Assembly: GCA_036377055.1 (NCBI GenBank)
Contig: DASUZD010000248.1
Coordinates: forward strand, 1-32,545
Reading direction: 5' to 3'
From: DASUZD01 sp036377055
Lineage (GTDB): Bacteria; Actinomycetota; Thermoleophilia; Gaiellales; Gaiellaceae
DNA: 32,545 nt
The translations under genes were made by a program, and so were the position numbers. This document shows, in pieces, positions 15,956 to 23,187 of the stretch. Position 1 is the stretch's first letter. Every line of letters begins with the position of its first letter. The notes below the pieces were generated by a model that saw only the letters and a list, made by a program, of their open reading frames with translations, was not told the DNA's origin and searched no databases.

Positions 15956-16770
15956 GCACAGGCGAGCTCACGACCACCGCACCGAGCGGCCACCGCCGCG
16001 TAACGCCGACGCTCGTCTCGGACACGCTCGCGATTGCGTGGCGAGGCGTCATCACCTATCGCCGTGTCCCTCAGCTGCTCGTCTTCTCGACGATCCAGCC
16101 GGTCGTTTTCGTCGTCTTGTTCCGCTACGTGTTCGGCGGCGCCATCCACGTTCCCGGCGTCCACTACGTCGACTACCTGATGCCGGGGATCTTCGTCCAG
16201 ACCTCGGTGTTCGGCGCAATCGCGACGGCCATCGGGCTCGCGACCGACGTGCAGAGCGGCTTGCTGGAGCGATTCCGCTCCCTGCCGATGGCGCGATCGG
16301 CAGTGCTGACCGGACGCACGCTCGCCGACCTGTTCCGAAACGTCTTCGTCGTCATCCTGATGGCGGGCGTCGGGTTCCTCGTCGGCTACTCGGTCCACAC
16401 GAACGCCGCGAAGTTCGTTGCCGCAATGGCGCTCGTTCTGCTCTTCGGCTACTCGATGTCGTGGGTCTTCGCCACCGTCGGGCTGCTGCTCGGGAACCCG
16501 GAGTCGGCGCAGGCGGCCGCGTTTCCGGTGATGGCGCCGCTCGTGTTCGCGTCGTCTGCGTTCGTGTCGGTCTCGACGATGCCCGGCTGGCTGCAGCCGT
16601 TCGCCGAGCACCAGCCCGTCTCGGTCACCGCGTCGGCGGCGCGTGCGCTCACGCTCGGGACGCCGGCGACCTCCTACGTGCTCCAGAGCCTGGCCTGGGT
16701 GGCGGGCATCCTCCTGGTCTTCGTCCCGATCGCGGTTCGCCGTTACCGGCGCGCCGTCTGGGCCGCTTAG
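15952..16770 (+). CDS. ABC-2 type permease (DrrB-like)
   Basis: The 272-residue membrane protein has six hydrophobic helices in the ABC-2 layout, with the conserved segment GLLERFRSLPMARSAVLTGR after the second helix and a C-terminal PFAEHQPVSVTASAARAL typical of DrrB-type permeases. It overlaps the ATPase gene by ATGA, so the two are translated together and form the exporter. Its TAG stop (16768-16770) overlaps the TAA stop of the convergent sigma-factor gene (16767-16769). Confidence 0.92.
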   Translation: MSTGELTTTAPSGHRRVTPTLVSDTLAIAWRGVITYRRVPQLLVFSTIQPVVFVVLFRYVFGGAIHVPGVHYVDYLMPGIFVQTSVFGAIATAIGLATDVQSGLLERFRSLPMARSAVLTGRTLADLFRNVFVVILMAGVGFLVGYSVHTNAAKFVAAMALVLLFGYSMSWVFATVGLLLGNPESAQAAAFPVMAPLVFASSAFVSVSTMPGWLQPFAEHQPVSVTASAARALTLGTPATSYVLQSLAWVAGILLVFVPIAVRRYRRAVWAA

Positions 16771-17690
16771 GTCGCGCGCAGCGCGTCCGTCGGCGACAGC
16801 CGCGCCGGGCGAGCAGCAGTGCCGGTCGGCGGCCAGGCAGGCCGATCGTAAGCGGCGCTCGATGACGTCGATACGTACGACGCGGGCGAGCGCCGTCGGC
16901 GTGGTCCGCGAGGCGGGAGCTTCGGTTGCGCGAGCCTCGCCCGAAGCTTCCCGAGGGCTGCCACTTCGATCTGACGCGCGCGTTCCGCGGTCAGGCCGAG
17001 CCCGGAGCCGATCTCGCTCAGGGTGCGCGCCCGCTCGCCGAGTCCGTAATGGGCGCGGACCACAGCACGCTCGCGATCGTCCAGCTCGGCGGTCAGGTCG
17101 CGCAGGTACCCGATCTCGAGCTCGTCCAGCACCTGCTGGTACGCCTGGTCGGCCGCAGGGTCGGCGAGCGTGTCTCCGATCGTCACGGTCGTCCCGTCTC
17201 CGCCGGCGAATGGCTCGTCGATCGCGCGCGGCGTCCGCTCGCTCATCTGCAGGCTCTCGATCTGCGCGCGCGTGAGGCCGGTCGCTCGGCTCAGGTCCTC
17301 GGTCGTCGGTTCGGCACGGTGCGTCTGCTGGTGCTCGCGACGTGCGCTCCTGATCCGAGCAAGGTCGCGGACGGCGCGATCGGACAGGGCGACGGGGCGC
17401 GCCAGCTCGGCGACGAACTCCTGCATCGCCTTCCGCACCCAGAACGACGCGTAGGCCCAGAACCGGGTGTTCAAGTCGGGGTCGTAGCGGCGGGCGGCAA
17501 AGAGCAGGCCGGCAACGCCCTCCTGGAGCAGCTCCCGGCGCTCGACCGCCTCGCTCTGGAAGCCGAGTGCGAGGCCGGCGATTGCCGGTAGGAACGCCTC
17601 GACCAGCTTCCGGCATGCGTCCGAGTCGCCGCATTCGGCCGCGATCACCAGTTCGCGCTCCTGCCGTGCGGAGAGTCTGCTTTGGACCAC
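16767..17690 (-). CDS. Sigma-70 family RNA polymerase sigma factor
   Basis: The 307-residue protein has region 2 (LLQEGVAGLLFAARRYDP, then FWAYASFWVRKAMQEFV), region 3 and region 4 (LDDRERAVVRAHYGLGE, then LSEIGSGLGLTAERARQIE). The layout is that of a primary-like group 2 or alternative sigma factor that keeps regions 2, 3 and 4 but has no region 1.1. GTG 17690 follows GGGGG at three bases; the open frame further upstream is not sigma-like. The C-terminus carries about 50 extra residues after the usual GKLR end, and the last twelve (ARLSPTDALRAT) resemble the end of FtsX/MacB-type permeases, so the original stop may be lost. It diverges from a site-2 protease. Confidence 0.85.
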   Translation of the reverse strand: MVQSRLSARQERELVIAAECGDSDACRKLVEAFLPAIAGLALGFQSEAVERRELLQEGVAGLLFAARRYDPDLNTRFWAYASFWVRKAMQEFVAELARPVALSDRAVRDLARIRSARREHQQTHRAEPTTEDLSRATGLTRAQIESLQMSERTPRAIDEPFAGGDGTTVTIGDTLADPAADQAYQQVLDELEIGYLRDLTAELDDRERAVVRAHYGLGERARTLSEIGSGLGLTAERARQIEVAALGKLRARLAQPKLPPRGPRRRRSPASYVSTSSSAAYDRPAWPPTGTAARPARLSPTDALRAT

Positions 17691-17808
17691 AAGCCCCCAG
17701 GGTCTGGGGAGGACGCCTCGATTCTCGCAGCCCGCGCTTGGGTTTGTGGAGCGGCGGCTTATTGAGGACTGCGGGTACCCGGCTACGAGGAAACCGAAGG
17801 TGAGGGCG

Positions 17809-18993
17809 ATGGACGGAAACTTCTCGATCGGGCGCATCGGCGGCATCGAGGTTCGGCTCAACTGGAGCCTGATCGCGGTCTTCGCGTTGATCGCGTGGTC
17901 GCTCGCGGACGGCGTCTTCCCGTCGCAGAACCCGGGCCTGTCCCACGGCACCTACGTCGCGATGGGGGTCGTCGCCGCCGTGCTGTTCCTCGTGTCGATT
18001 CTGTTGCACGAGCTGGGGCACTCGCTGGTGGCTCGCCGTGAAGGGATCGAGGTCGACTCGATCACCCTCTGGCTGTTCGGCGGCGTCTCGCAGTTCAAGG
18101 GTCGGTACAAGAGCGCCGGCGACGAGTTCCGAGTCGCCTTCACCGGGCCGCTGGTGTCGATCGTGCTGGGCGTGCTGTTCGTCTTGATCGCGCTCGCCAA
18201 CCTGCCGAATTCCGTGGACGGCGTCGCGGCCTGGCTCGGCTACATCAACCTCATCCTCGCGGTCTTCAACCTCCTCCCGGCGGCGCCGCTCGACGGCGGC
18301 CGCGTGTTGCACTCCGTGCTCTGGCGGGCCAAGGGCGATTTCGCCTGGGCGACGCGGATCGCGTCGGAGGTCGGGCAGGTCTTCGCGTACCTGTTCATCG
18401 CGCTCGGCCTCGTGATGTTCATCTTCCAAGGCTCGTTCAGCGGCGCCTGGCTCGCCTTCGTCGGCTGGTTCCTGCTCCAAGGCGCGAAGGCAGAGGCTCG
18501 CTACGCGGCGACGGAGCAGGCGCTCGGCGATGCGCGCGTTCGCGACCTGATGGTCCGCCACCCCGTGACCGTGGACGGGGATTGGACGCTCGGGCAATTC
18601 ATGGACGAGGTCGCAAGGTCGCACCACCGCTTCACGACGTATCCGGTCCTGGCAGGGTCCCGGCCGGTCGGCCTGCTTGCCTTCGCCTCGGTGGCCGCGG
18701 TTCCGCGCGCGGAGTGGGATACGCGACGCGTACGGGACACCATGATCCCGCTCGATCGGGTTCCGCTGCTGACGGAGGACGAGCGCGCCGTGGACGCACT
18801 GGCCGAGCTTTCCGCGGGAGCGAATCGCGGGCTCGTCGTCGACAACGAACACCTGGCCGGCCTGTTGTCGATCACCGATCTTGCCCGCGCGCTCGAGGTT
18901 GGTCGAAGGCCGGCGCAATCGCCCTCGGGTTCGCGAGCCAGTGGCTTATCTGAGATCACGTCCGAGCCCCCCGCCCACAGGAGGTCGTCATGA
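17809..18993 (+). CDS. Site-2-type zinc metalloprotease with two CBS domains
   Basis: The 394-residue membrane protein carries the zinc motif HELGH (67-71) inside a hydrophobic helix and the second S2P motif NLLPAAPLDGG (154-164, zinc ligand D162), followed by two CBS domains (about 245-300 and 305-375). This is the M50B group with CBS domains, intramembrane proteases often gated by adenine nucleotides. The N-terminus begins FSIGRIGGIEVRLNWS, as usual for the group. ATG 17809 is preceded by GGTGAGGG. The neighbouring divergent sigma factor makes a role in regulated intramembrane proteolysis attractive, but no anti-sigma gene is visible here. The TGA overlaps the ATG of the epoxide hydrolase. 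Confidence 0.92.
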   Translation: MDGNFSIGRIGGIEVRLNWSLIAVFALIAWSLADGVFPSQNPGLSHGTYVAMGVVAAVLFLVSILLHELGHSLVARREGIEVDSITLWLFGGVSQFKGRYKSAGDEFRVAFTGPLVSIVLGVLFVLIALANLPNSVDGVAAWLGYINLILAVFNLLPAAPLDGGRVLHSVLWRAKGDFAWATRIASEVGQVFAYLFIALGLVMFIFQGSFSGAWLAFVGWFLLQGAKAEARYAATEQALGDARVRDLMVRHPVTVDGDWTLGQFMDEVARSHHRFTTYPVLAGSRPVGLLAFASVAAVPRAEWDTRRVRDTMIPLDRVPLLTEDERAVDALAELSAGANRGLVVDNEHLAGLLSITDLARALEVGRRPAQSPSGSRASGLSEITSEPPAHRRSS

Positions 18994-20180
18994 GCAGCAC
19001 CGTCGAGACCGCCACCGAGGTCCGCCCGTTCCACGTCGAGATCCGGGAAGAAGAGGTTGCCGAGCTGCGCCGCCGCGTCGCCTCGGCGCGCTGGCCCTCG
19101 AAGGAGCTGGTCGCCGATCGCTCGCAGGGCGTGCAGCTGGCGACGCTTCAGGCGCTCGCCCACTACTGGGCGACCGACTACGACTGGCACCGGTGCGAGT
19201 CGAGGCTCAACGCGCTCCCGCAGTTCAAGACCCGGATCGACGGCGTGGACATCCACTTCATCCACGTGAAGTCGCGGCACGAGAACGCGCTCCCGCTGAT
19301 CATGACCCACGGCTGGCCGGGCTCGGTGATCGAGCTGCTCGAGGCCATCGGCCCGCTCACCGACCCGACCGCGCACGGCGGAACGGCCGAGGACGCGTTC
19401 CACCTCGTGCTGCCGTCCGTCCCCGGGTACGGCTTCTCCGCAGAGCCGACCGAGCTCGGGTGGTGGGCCGGCCGCGTCGCGCAGGCCTGGCCGGAGCTGA
19501 TGCGTCGCCTCGGCTACACCCGGTACGTCGCCCAGGGCGGAGACGTCGGCGCCGCCGTCACCGACGCGATGGGCCGCCAAGCGCCCGAGGGGTTGATCGG
19601 CATCCATACGAACCTGTTCGTGCCGGCGCTCGGCGGCGCCATGCCGACGGATAGCGACCAGGAACGCGCGGCGGCCGATCAGATCGCCGTCTTCAGGGCG
19701 ACCGGCTTCGGCTACTTCCTCGAGCAGGCCACGCGGCCTCAGACGATCGGCTACGCCCTGCTGGATTCACCCGTCGCGCTGGCCGCGTGGATGCTCGACC
19801 ACGACACGGACGCCTACTACAAGATCTCGAGCGCCTTCGTCGACGGGAAGCCCTCGGGCAATCTCACGCGGGACCACATCCTCGACAACATCACGGTCTA
19901 CTGGCTGACAGGCACCGGCGCCTCGGCGGCCCGGTCGTACTGGGAGAGCGGACAGGCCACAGCTCAGGCGGCCGGTCAGGCGCCGCCGCCGATGACGCTT
20001 CCGTTCGGCTTCACGACGTTCCCCGGCGAGATCTGGCGGACCCCGCGCAGCTGGGTCGAGAAGGCGTACCCGAACGTCATCTACTTCAACGAGGTCGACA
20101 AGGGCGGCCACTTCGCCGCCTGGGAGGAGCCGGAGCTCTTCTCCACCGAGATCCGCGCCGCGTTCAGCTCGCTTCGCTGA
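18990..20180 (+). CDS. Epoxide hydrolase (EHN domain, alpha/beta fold)
   Basis: The 396-residue enzyme has the N-terminal EHN domain of microsomal-type epoxide hydrolases (RPFHVEIREEEVAELRRRV), the oxyanion motif HGWPGS (107-112), nucleophile D185 in QGGDVGA, and catalytic His374 in KGGHFAAWEEP. It would open epoxides to diols through an aspartyl ester. The ATG overlaps the protease stop, and AGGAGGTC lies within the protease 3' end. It sits in an operon with a second alpha/beta hydrolase and a thioredoxin-fold protein, suggesting detoxification of reactive lipids or xenobiotics (inference). Confidence 0.93.
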   Translation: MSSTVETATEVRPFHVEIREEEVAELRRRVASARWPSKELVADRSQGVQLATLQALAHYWATDYDWHRCESRLNALPQFKTRIDGVDIHFIHVKSRHENALPLIMTHGWPGSVIELLEAIGPLTDPTAHGGTAEDAFHLVLPSVPGYGFSAEPTELGWWAGRVAQAWPELMRRLGYTRYVAQGGDVGAAVTDAMGRQAPEGLIGIHTNLFVPALGGAMPTDSDQERAAADQIAVFRATGFGYFLEQATRPQTIGYALLDSPVALAAWMLDHDTDAYYKISSAFVDGKPSGNLTRDHILDNITVYWLTGTGASAARSYWESGQATAQAAGQAPPPMTLPFGFTTFPGEIWRTPRSWVEKAYPNVIYFNEVDKGGHFAAWEEPELFSTEIRAAFSSLR

Positions 20181-20193
20181 AAGGAGGGGCCTC

Positions 20194-21159
20194 ATGAGCT
20201 CAGCTTCCAGTCCGGAAGGCCGCGGCTCGGTCTCCGGGGTGCCGCAGCTCCCGGCCGGCTTCGCCGACACGTTCGCCAGCCGGTACGTCGACGCCGGTGA
20301 CGTGCGCCTGCACGCGGTCGTCGGCGGCGAGGGGCCGCCGCTGCTGCTGATCCACGGCTGGCCGCAGAGCTGGTACGCGTGGCGCATGCTGATGCCGGCG
20401 CTGGCCGAGGACTTCGAGGTCATCGCGGTCGATCAGCGTGGGATCGGGCTGTCCGGCAAGCCAGCGAACGGGTACGACACCGCGACCCTCGCCGCCGACA
20501 TGGTCGCCTTGATGGAGACGCTCGGCCACCAACGCTTCGCTGTGTACGGCACCGACACCGGCATGACGATCGCCTATGCCCTGGCCGCGGACCACCCAGA
20601 CCGGGTCGAGCGCCTCGTCGTCTCCGAGGCCCCCCTGCCGGGCATCTCTCCCTCGCCGCCGCTGTTCCTCCCGCCGCCGCTGAACGCGCGCCTCTGGCAC
20701 CTCGCGTTCAACCAGCTCCCGAAGATCAACGAGCAGCTCGTGCGCGGAGGCGAGGAGATCTTCTTCGGCGCGGAGCTCGACGCCTCGGCCGGGACGCACA
20801 AGCTGCCCGACTACGCCGTCAGCTACTACATCGAGACCCTCGCATCCGACCCCGATGCGCTGCGCGGCAGCTTCGAGCTCTACCGCGAGTTCCCCAGCAT
20901 GATCGCGCAGAACGAGCAGCGGAAGGCCCGGCGGCTGACCATCCCCGTCCTAGCGATCGGAGGCGCGGAAAGCTCCGGCGCCGGCGTCGAGGCGACCATG
21001 AAGCTCGTCGCCGACGACGTGCATGGCGTGGTCCTCCCCGACTGCGGCCACTGGGTCGCCGAGCAGGCTCCGGAGGCGCTGCTCGCGGCCCTGACCGACT
21101 TCCTGGTGCCGTACCGCGAAGGGGTTGCCGCGGCTGCGCCTGCCGGCGCCGCCCACTGA
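20194..21159 (+). CDS. Alpha/beta hydrolase with Asp nucleophile (epoxide hydrolase-like)
   Basis: The 321-residue protein has oxyanion motif HGWPQS (54-59), the segment DQRGIGLSGKP, a nucleophile elbow YGTDTGM with D121, and catalytic His286 in DCGHWVAEQAPE. An Asp at the elbow marks the soluble epoxide hydrolase/haloalkane and haloacetate dehalogenase branch instead of esterases, so this enzyme hydrolyses an epoxide or carbon-halogen bond. ATG 20194 follows AAAGGAGG, 13 bp after the previous stop. It is less like its neighbour than a tandem duplicate would be, and lacks the EHN domain. Confidence 0.9.
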   Translation: MSSASSPEGRGSVSGVPQLPAGFADTFASRYVDAGDVRLHAVVGGEGPPLLLIHGWPQSWYAWRMLMPALAEDFEVIAVDQRGIGLSGKPANGYDTATLAADMVALMETLGHQRFAVYGTDTGMTIAYALAADHPDRVERLVVSEAPLPGISPSPPLFLPPPLNARLWHLAFNQLPKINEQLVRGGEEIFFGAELDASAGTHKLPDYAVSYYIETLASDPDALRGSFELYREFPSMIAQNEQRKARRLTIPVLAIGGAESSGAGVEATMKLVADDVHGVVLPDCGHWVAEQAPEALLAALTDFLVPYREGVAAAAPAGAAH

Positions 21160-21171
21160 GAAGGAGGAGGC

Positions 21172-21357
21172 ATGGCTGTGCAGCAGGCGCCGGGAATCGG
21201 AGCTCACCACGTACGTCGTCGACGAGGGGAAGCCGATAGTCGAGGTAGTCGATTGAGCGTGACTGCTTCGACCGACTCCGCGTCGCCTGTCTCGGACACC
21301 TCGTTCGGCCCGCTCAGGCAAGCCGACGCCCTCCTCGAGGACGGCGGTGCGATGTGA
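21172..21357 (+). CDS. Short ORF or remnant of an alpha/beta hydrolase start
   Basis: A strong AAGGAGGAGG ribosome site precedes ATG 21172, and the 61-codon frame ends in TGA overlapping the GTG of the next gene (GTGA), so it looks translated. Its sequence looks broken: the first part (MAVQQAPGIGAHHVRRRRGE) is basic and featureless, whereas in a neighbouring frame the same DNA reads TTYVVDEGKPIVEVVD then stop. The final residues SFGPLRQADALLEDGGAM resemble the SFGPLKQIDAG start of certain alpha/beta hydrolases. It may be a decayed third hydrolase whose leader now couples translation to the downstream gene. Low confidence in any product. Confidence 0.4.
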   Translation: MAVQQAPGIGAHHVRRRRGEADSRGSRLSVTASTDSASPVSDTSFGPLRQADALLEDGGAM

Positions 21358-22340
21358 GCCTCTTCGGCATGCGCCGCCACGTAGCGCCGGCCGAGCTGCC
21401 GGTCGAGGGCCGCCTGGCCGGGTTCGACGGGGCGACCGGCTGGCTCAACTCGGAGCCGCTCACGGTGGAGGGCTTGCGGCGGAAGGTCGTGCTCGTCGAT
21501 TTCTGGACGTACACCTGCATCAACTGGCTCCGCACGCTCGCGTACGTCCGCGCGTGGGCCGAGAAGTACGCGGATCAGGGACTGGTCGTGGTCGGCGTCC
21601 ACACGCCGGAGTTCCCGTTCGAGCGCGAGATCGACAACGTCCGCCGCGCCACGAAGGAGATGCGCGTCGAATATCCGATCGCGCTCGACAGCGACTACGC
21701 GGTCTGGCGCGCGTTCGCGAACAACTACTGGCCGGCGGCCTACATCGCGGACGCGGAAGGACGAATCCGGCACCACCAGTTCGGCGAGGGCATGTACGAC
21801 GAGTGCGAACGCGTCATCCAGTGGCTGCTGCGCGACGCGGGACGCGACGGCATCCCCGGTGAGCTGGTCTCCGTCACTCCGGAGGGGTTCGAGGCTCAAG
21901 CCGACTGGGCGACCCTGGAATCTCCCGAGACCTACCTCGGCTACGAGCAAGGTCGGAACTTCGACGAGGCTCGCGCCGACGATGACGCGGATCGGCTGCG
22001 GCTCAACCATTGGACTCTTCTCGGGGACTGGACGATCGGGAGGCGGGCGGCCGTGCTGAACCAAGCCGACGGGCGGATCGCGTTTCGGTTCCACGCCCGC
22101 GACGTGAACCTGGTCATGAGCCCGGCCGAGCCGGGCACGCCGGTGCCTTTTCGCGTGCTCGTCGACGGAGGCCCTCCACGCGACGCTCACGGTCTCGACG
22201 TCGACGAACAGGGGCAGGGAACGGTGGTCGAGCCGCGGCTCTATCAGCTCGTTCGCGAGCCGGGGGAGATCACCGACCGCACGGTCGAGATCACCTTCCT
22301 CGCGCCCGGCGTCGAGGCCTACGTGTTCACCTTCGGGTAG
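21354..22340 (+). CDS. Thioredoxin-fold protein with CINW site and C-terminal beta domain
   Basis: The 328-residue protein resembles the C-terminal half of DipZ: a thioredoxin/AhpC-TSA-like fold (about 20-150, containing VVLVDFWTYTCINWLRT and VVGVHTPEFPFE) and a beta-rich carbohydrate-binding-like domain (about 190-328). The active site is C55-I-N-W58 where DipZ has CINC, so the resolving cysteine is missing; related actinobacterial proteins also show WTYTCINW, so this is probably a family trait. A single cysteine cannot form the usual internal disulfide, so it may act through mixed disulfides or as a peroxidase. No signal peptide or membrane helix is seen. GTG 21354 overlaps the preceding stop. 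Confidence 0.88.
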   Translation: MSLFGMRRHVAPAELPVEGRLAGFDGATGWLNSEPLTVEGLRRKVVLVDFWTYTCINWLRTLAYVRAWAEKYADQGLVVVGVHTPEFPFEREIDNVRRATKEMRVEYPIALDSDYAVWRAFANNYWPAAYIADAEGRIRHHQFGEGMYDECERVIQWLLRDAGRDGIPGELVSVTPEGFEAQADWATLESPETYLGYEQGRNFDEARADDDADRLRLNHWTLLGDWTIGRRAAVLNQADGRIAFRFHARDVNLVMSPAEPGTPVPFRVLVDGGPPRDAHGLDVDEQGQGTVVEPRLYQLVREPGEITDRTVEITFLAPGVEAYVFTFG

Positions 22341-22409
22341 ATCGATCGTCGAGGCGGGCACGGGCCACGGTGATCCGCAGGACTCGGGAGCCGGGATAGG
22401 GTGACGACC

Positions 22410-22877
22410 ATGGCGACGGTCGTGGTTGGGGTTGACGGATCGAGCTCTGCTCGCGCTGCGCTCGAGTTCGCTGCGGGTGAGGCCGCACTGCACCGCGCGC
22501 GGCTTCTGATTGTCTGCGCCTGGGAGATTCCACCCAGCATCTACGACTGGGACGGAGTGCTCGACCAAGCGACTGTGGACGCTCTTCGTGAGAGCGCCGA
22601 GAACGAGGCGAAGGACGCGTTCGACGTCGCGAAGACGTTGCAGCCGGGGCTTGAATGTGAGGCGCGAATCGCGGAGGGTCACGCCGCCGAGGTCTTGCTA
22701 GGCGAGTCTGGCGGCGCGGCGATGATCGTTGTCGGCAACCGCGGTCGCGGTGGGTTCGCAAGCCTTTTGCTCGGCTCCGTGAGCCAGCAAGTCGTCTCCC
22801 ACGCTTTCTGTCCCGTGACGGTCGTCCATCACTCCGCTGCCGGTCAGAGTGAGGCTAGAGAAGGCGGAGGCTCCTAG
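22410..22877 (+). CDS. Universal stress protein (UspA family)
   Basis: The 155-residue protein begins MATVVVGVDGSSSARAALEF and carries the ATP-binding signature GNRGRGGFASLLLGSVS followed by CPVTVVH, with exact Gly-x2-Gly-x9-Gly-Ser spacing. ATG 22410 was preferred over GTG 22401 because AGGGTGA lies about seven bases upstream. It is 69 bp after the thioredoxin-fold gene and 45 bp before the DUF2007 gene, and may share their transcript. It is not a close copy of the Usp at 1199-1651. Confidence 0.92.
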   Translation: MATVVVGVDGSSSARAALEFAAGEAALHRARLLIVCAWEIPPSIYDWDGVLDQATVDALRESAENEAKDAFDVAKTLQPGLECEARIAEGHAAEVLLGESGGAAMIVVGNRGRGGFASLLLGSVSQQVVSHAFCPVTVVHHSAAGQSEAREGGGS

Positions 22878-22922
22878 CGCATCGTCCGCGACCCGCGGCG
22901 CGGTGTGGGGTAGCCTCCGCGC

Positions 22923-23147
22923 ATGGAGCCGGAGGAGGGCGTCGTCGTGACGGTCGTGTCCAGCGGGCCCGAAGCCGACGTGGTGTGTGGATTGCTTCGG
23001 TCGGCCGGGATCGACTGTGCGTATCGCGACACGGATGAGATCGAATCGTCGCTGGAGGAGTTCATCGCGACCGGCCCGCGCGAGATCCTGGTTCGCGCCG
23101 CCGACCTCGACGCCGCCCGTGAGCTCCTGGCCGCTTCGACCTCCTGA
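22923..23147 (+). CDS. DUF2007-type small signalling protein (74 aa)
   Basis: The protein matches the short DUF2007 family (putative prokaryotic signal-transducing protein, a ferredoxin-like fold): a first strand VVVTVVSSGPEADVVCGLLR, a helix with AGIDCAYRD, and a closing ILVRAADLDAARELLA. These proteins are built like PII-type modules; their ligand is unknown. It is the last gene of the plus-strand series that begins at the protease and faces the convergent haem peroxidase 40 bp away. Confidence 0.8.
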   Translation: MEPEEGVVVTVVSSGPEADVVCGLLRSAGIDCAYRDTDEIESSLEEFIATGPREILVRAADLDAARELLAASTS

Positions 23148-23187
23148 CGCTCCCGCGACGTTAATCCGATCAGCTCGCGTTTGACCT

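Noticed and set aside
15514..18918. A minus-strand open frame of more than 1100 codons
   Set aside because: It lies opposite the ABC exporter, crosses the true sigma-factor gene in a different frame and covers the protease gene. It is a by-product of high-GC third positions, and its translation is Arg/Asp/Glu-rich without any domain.
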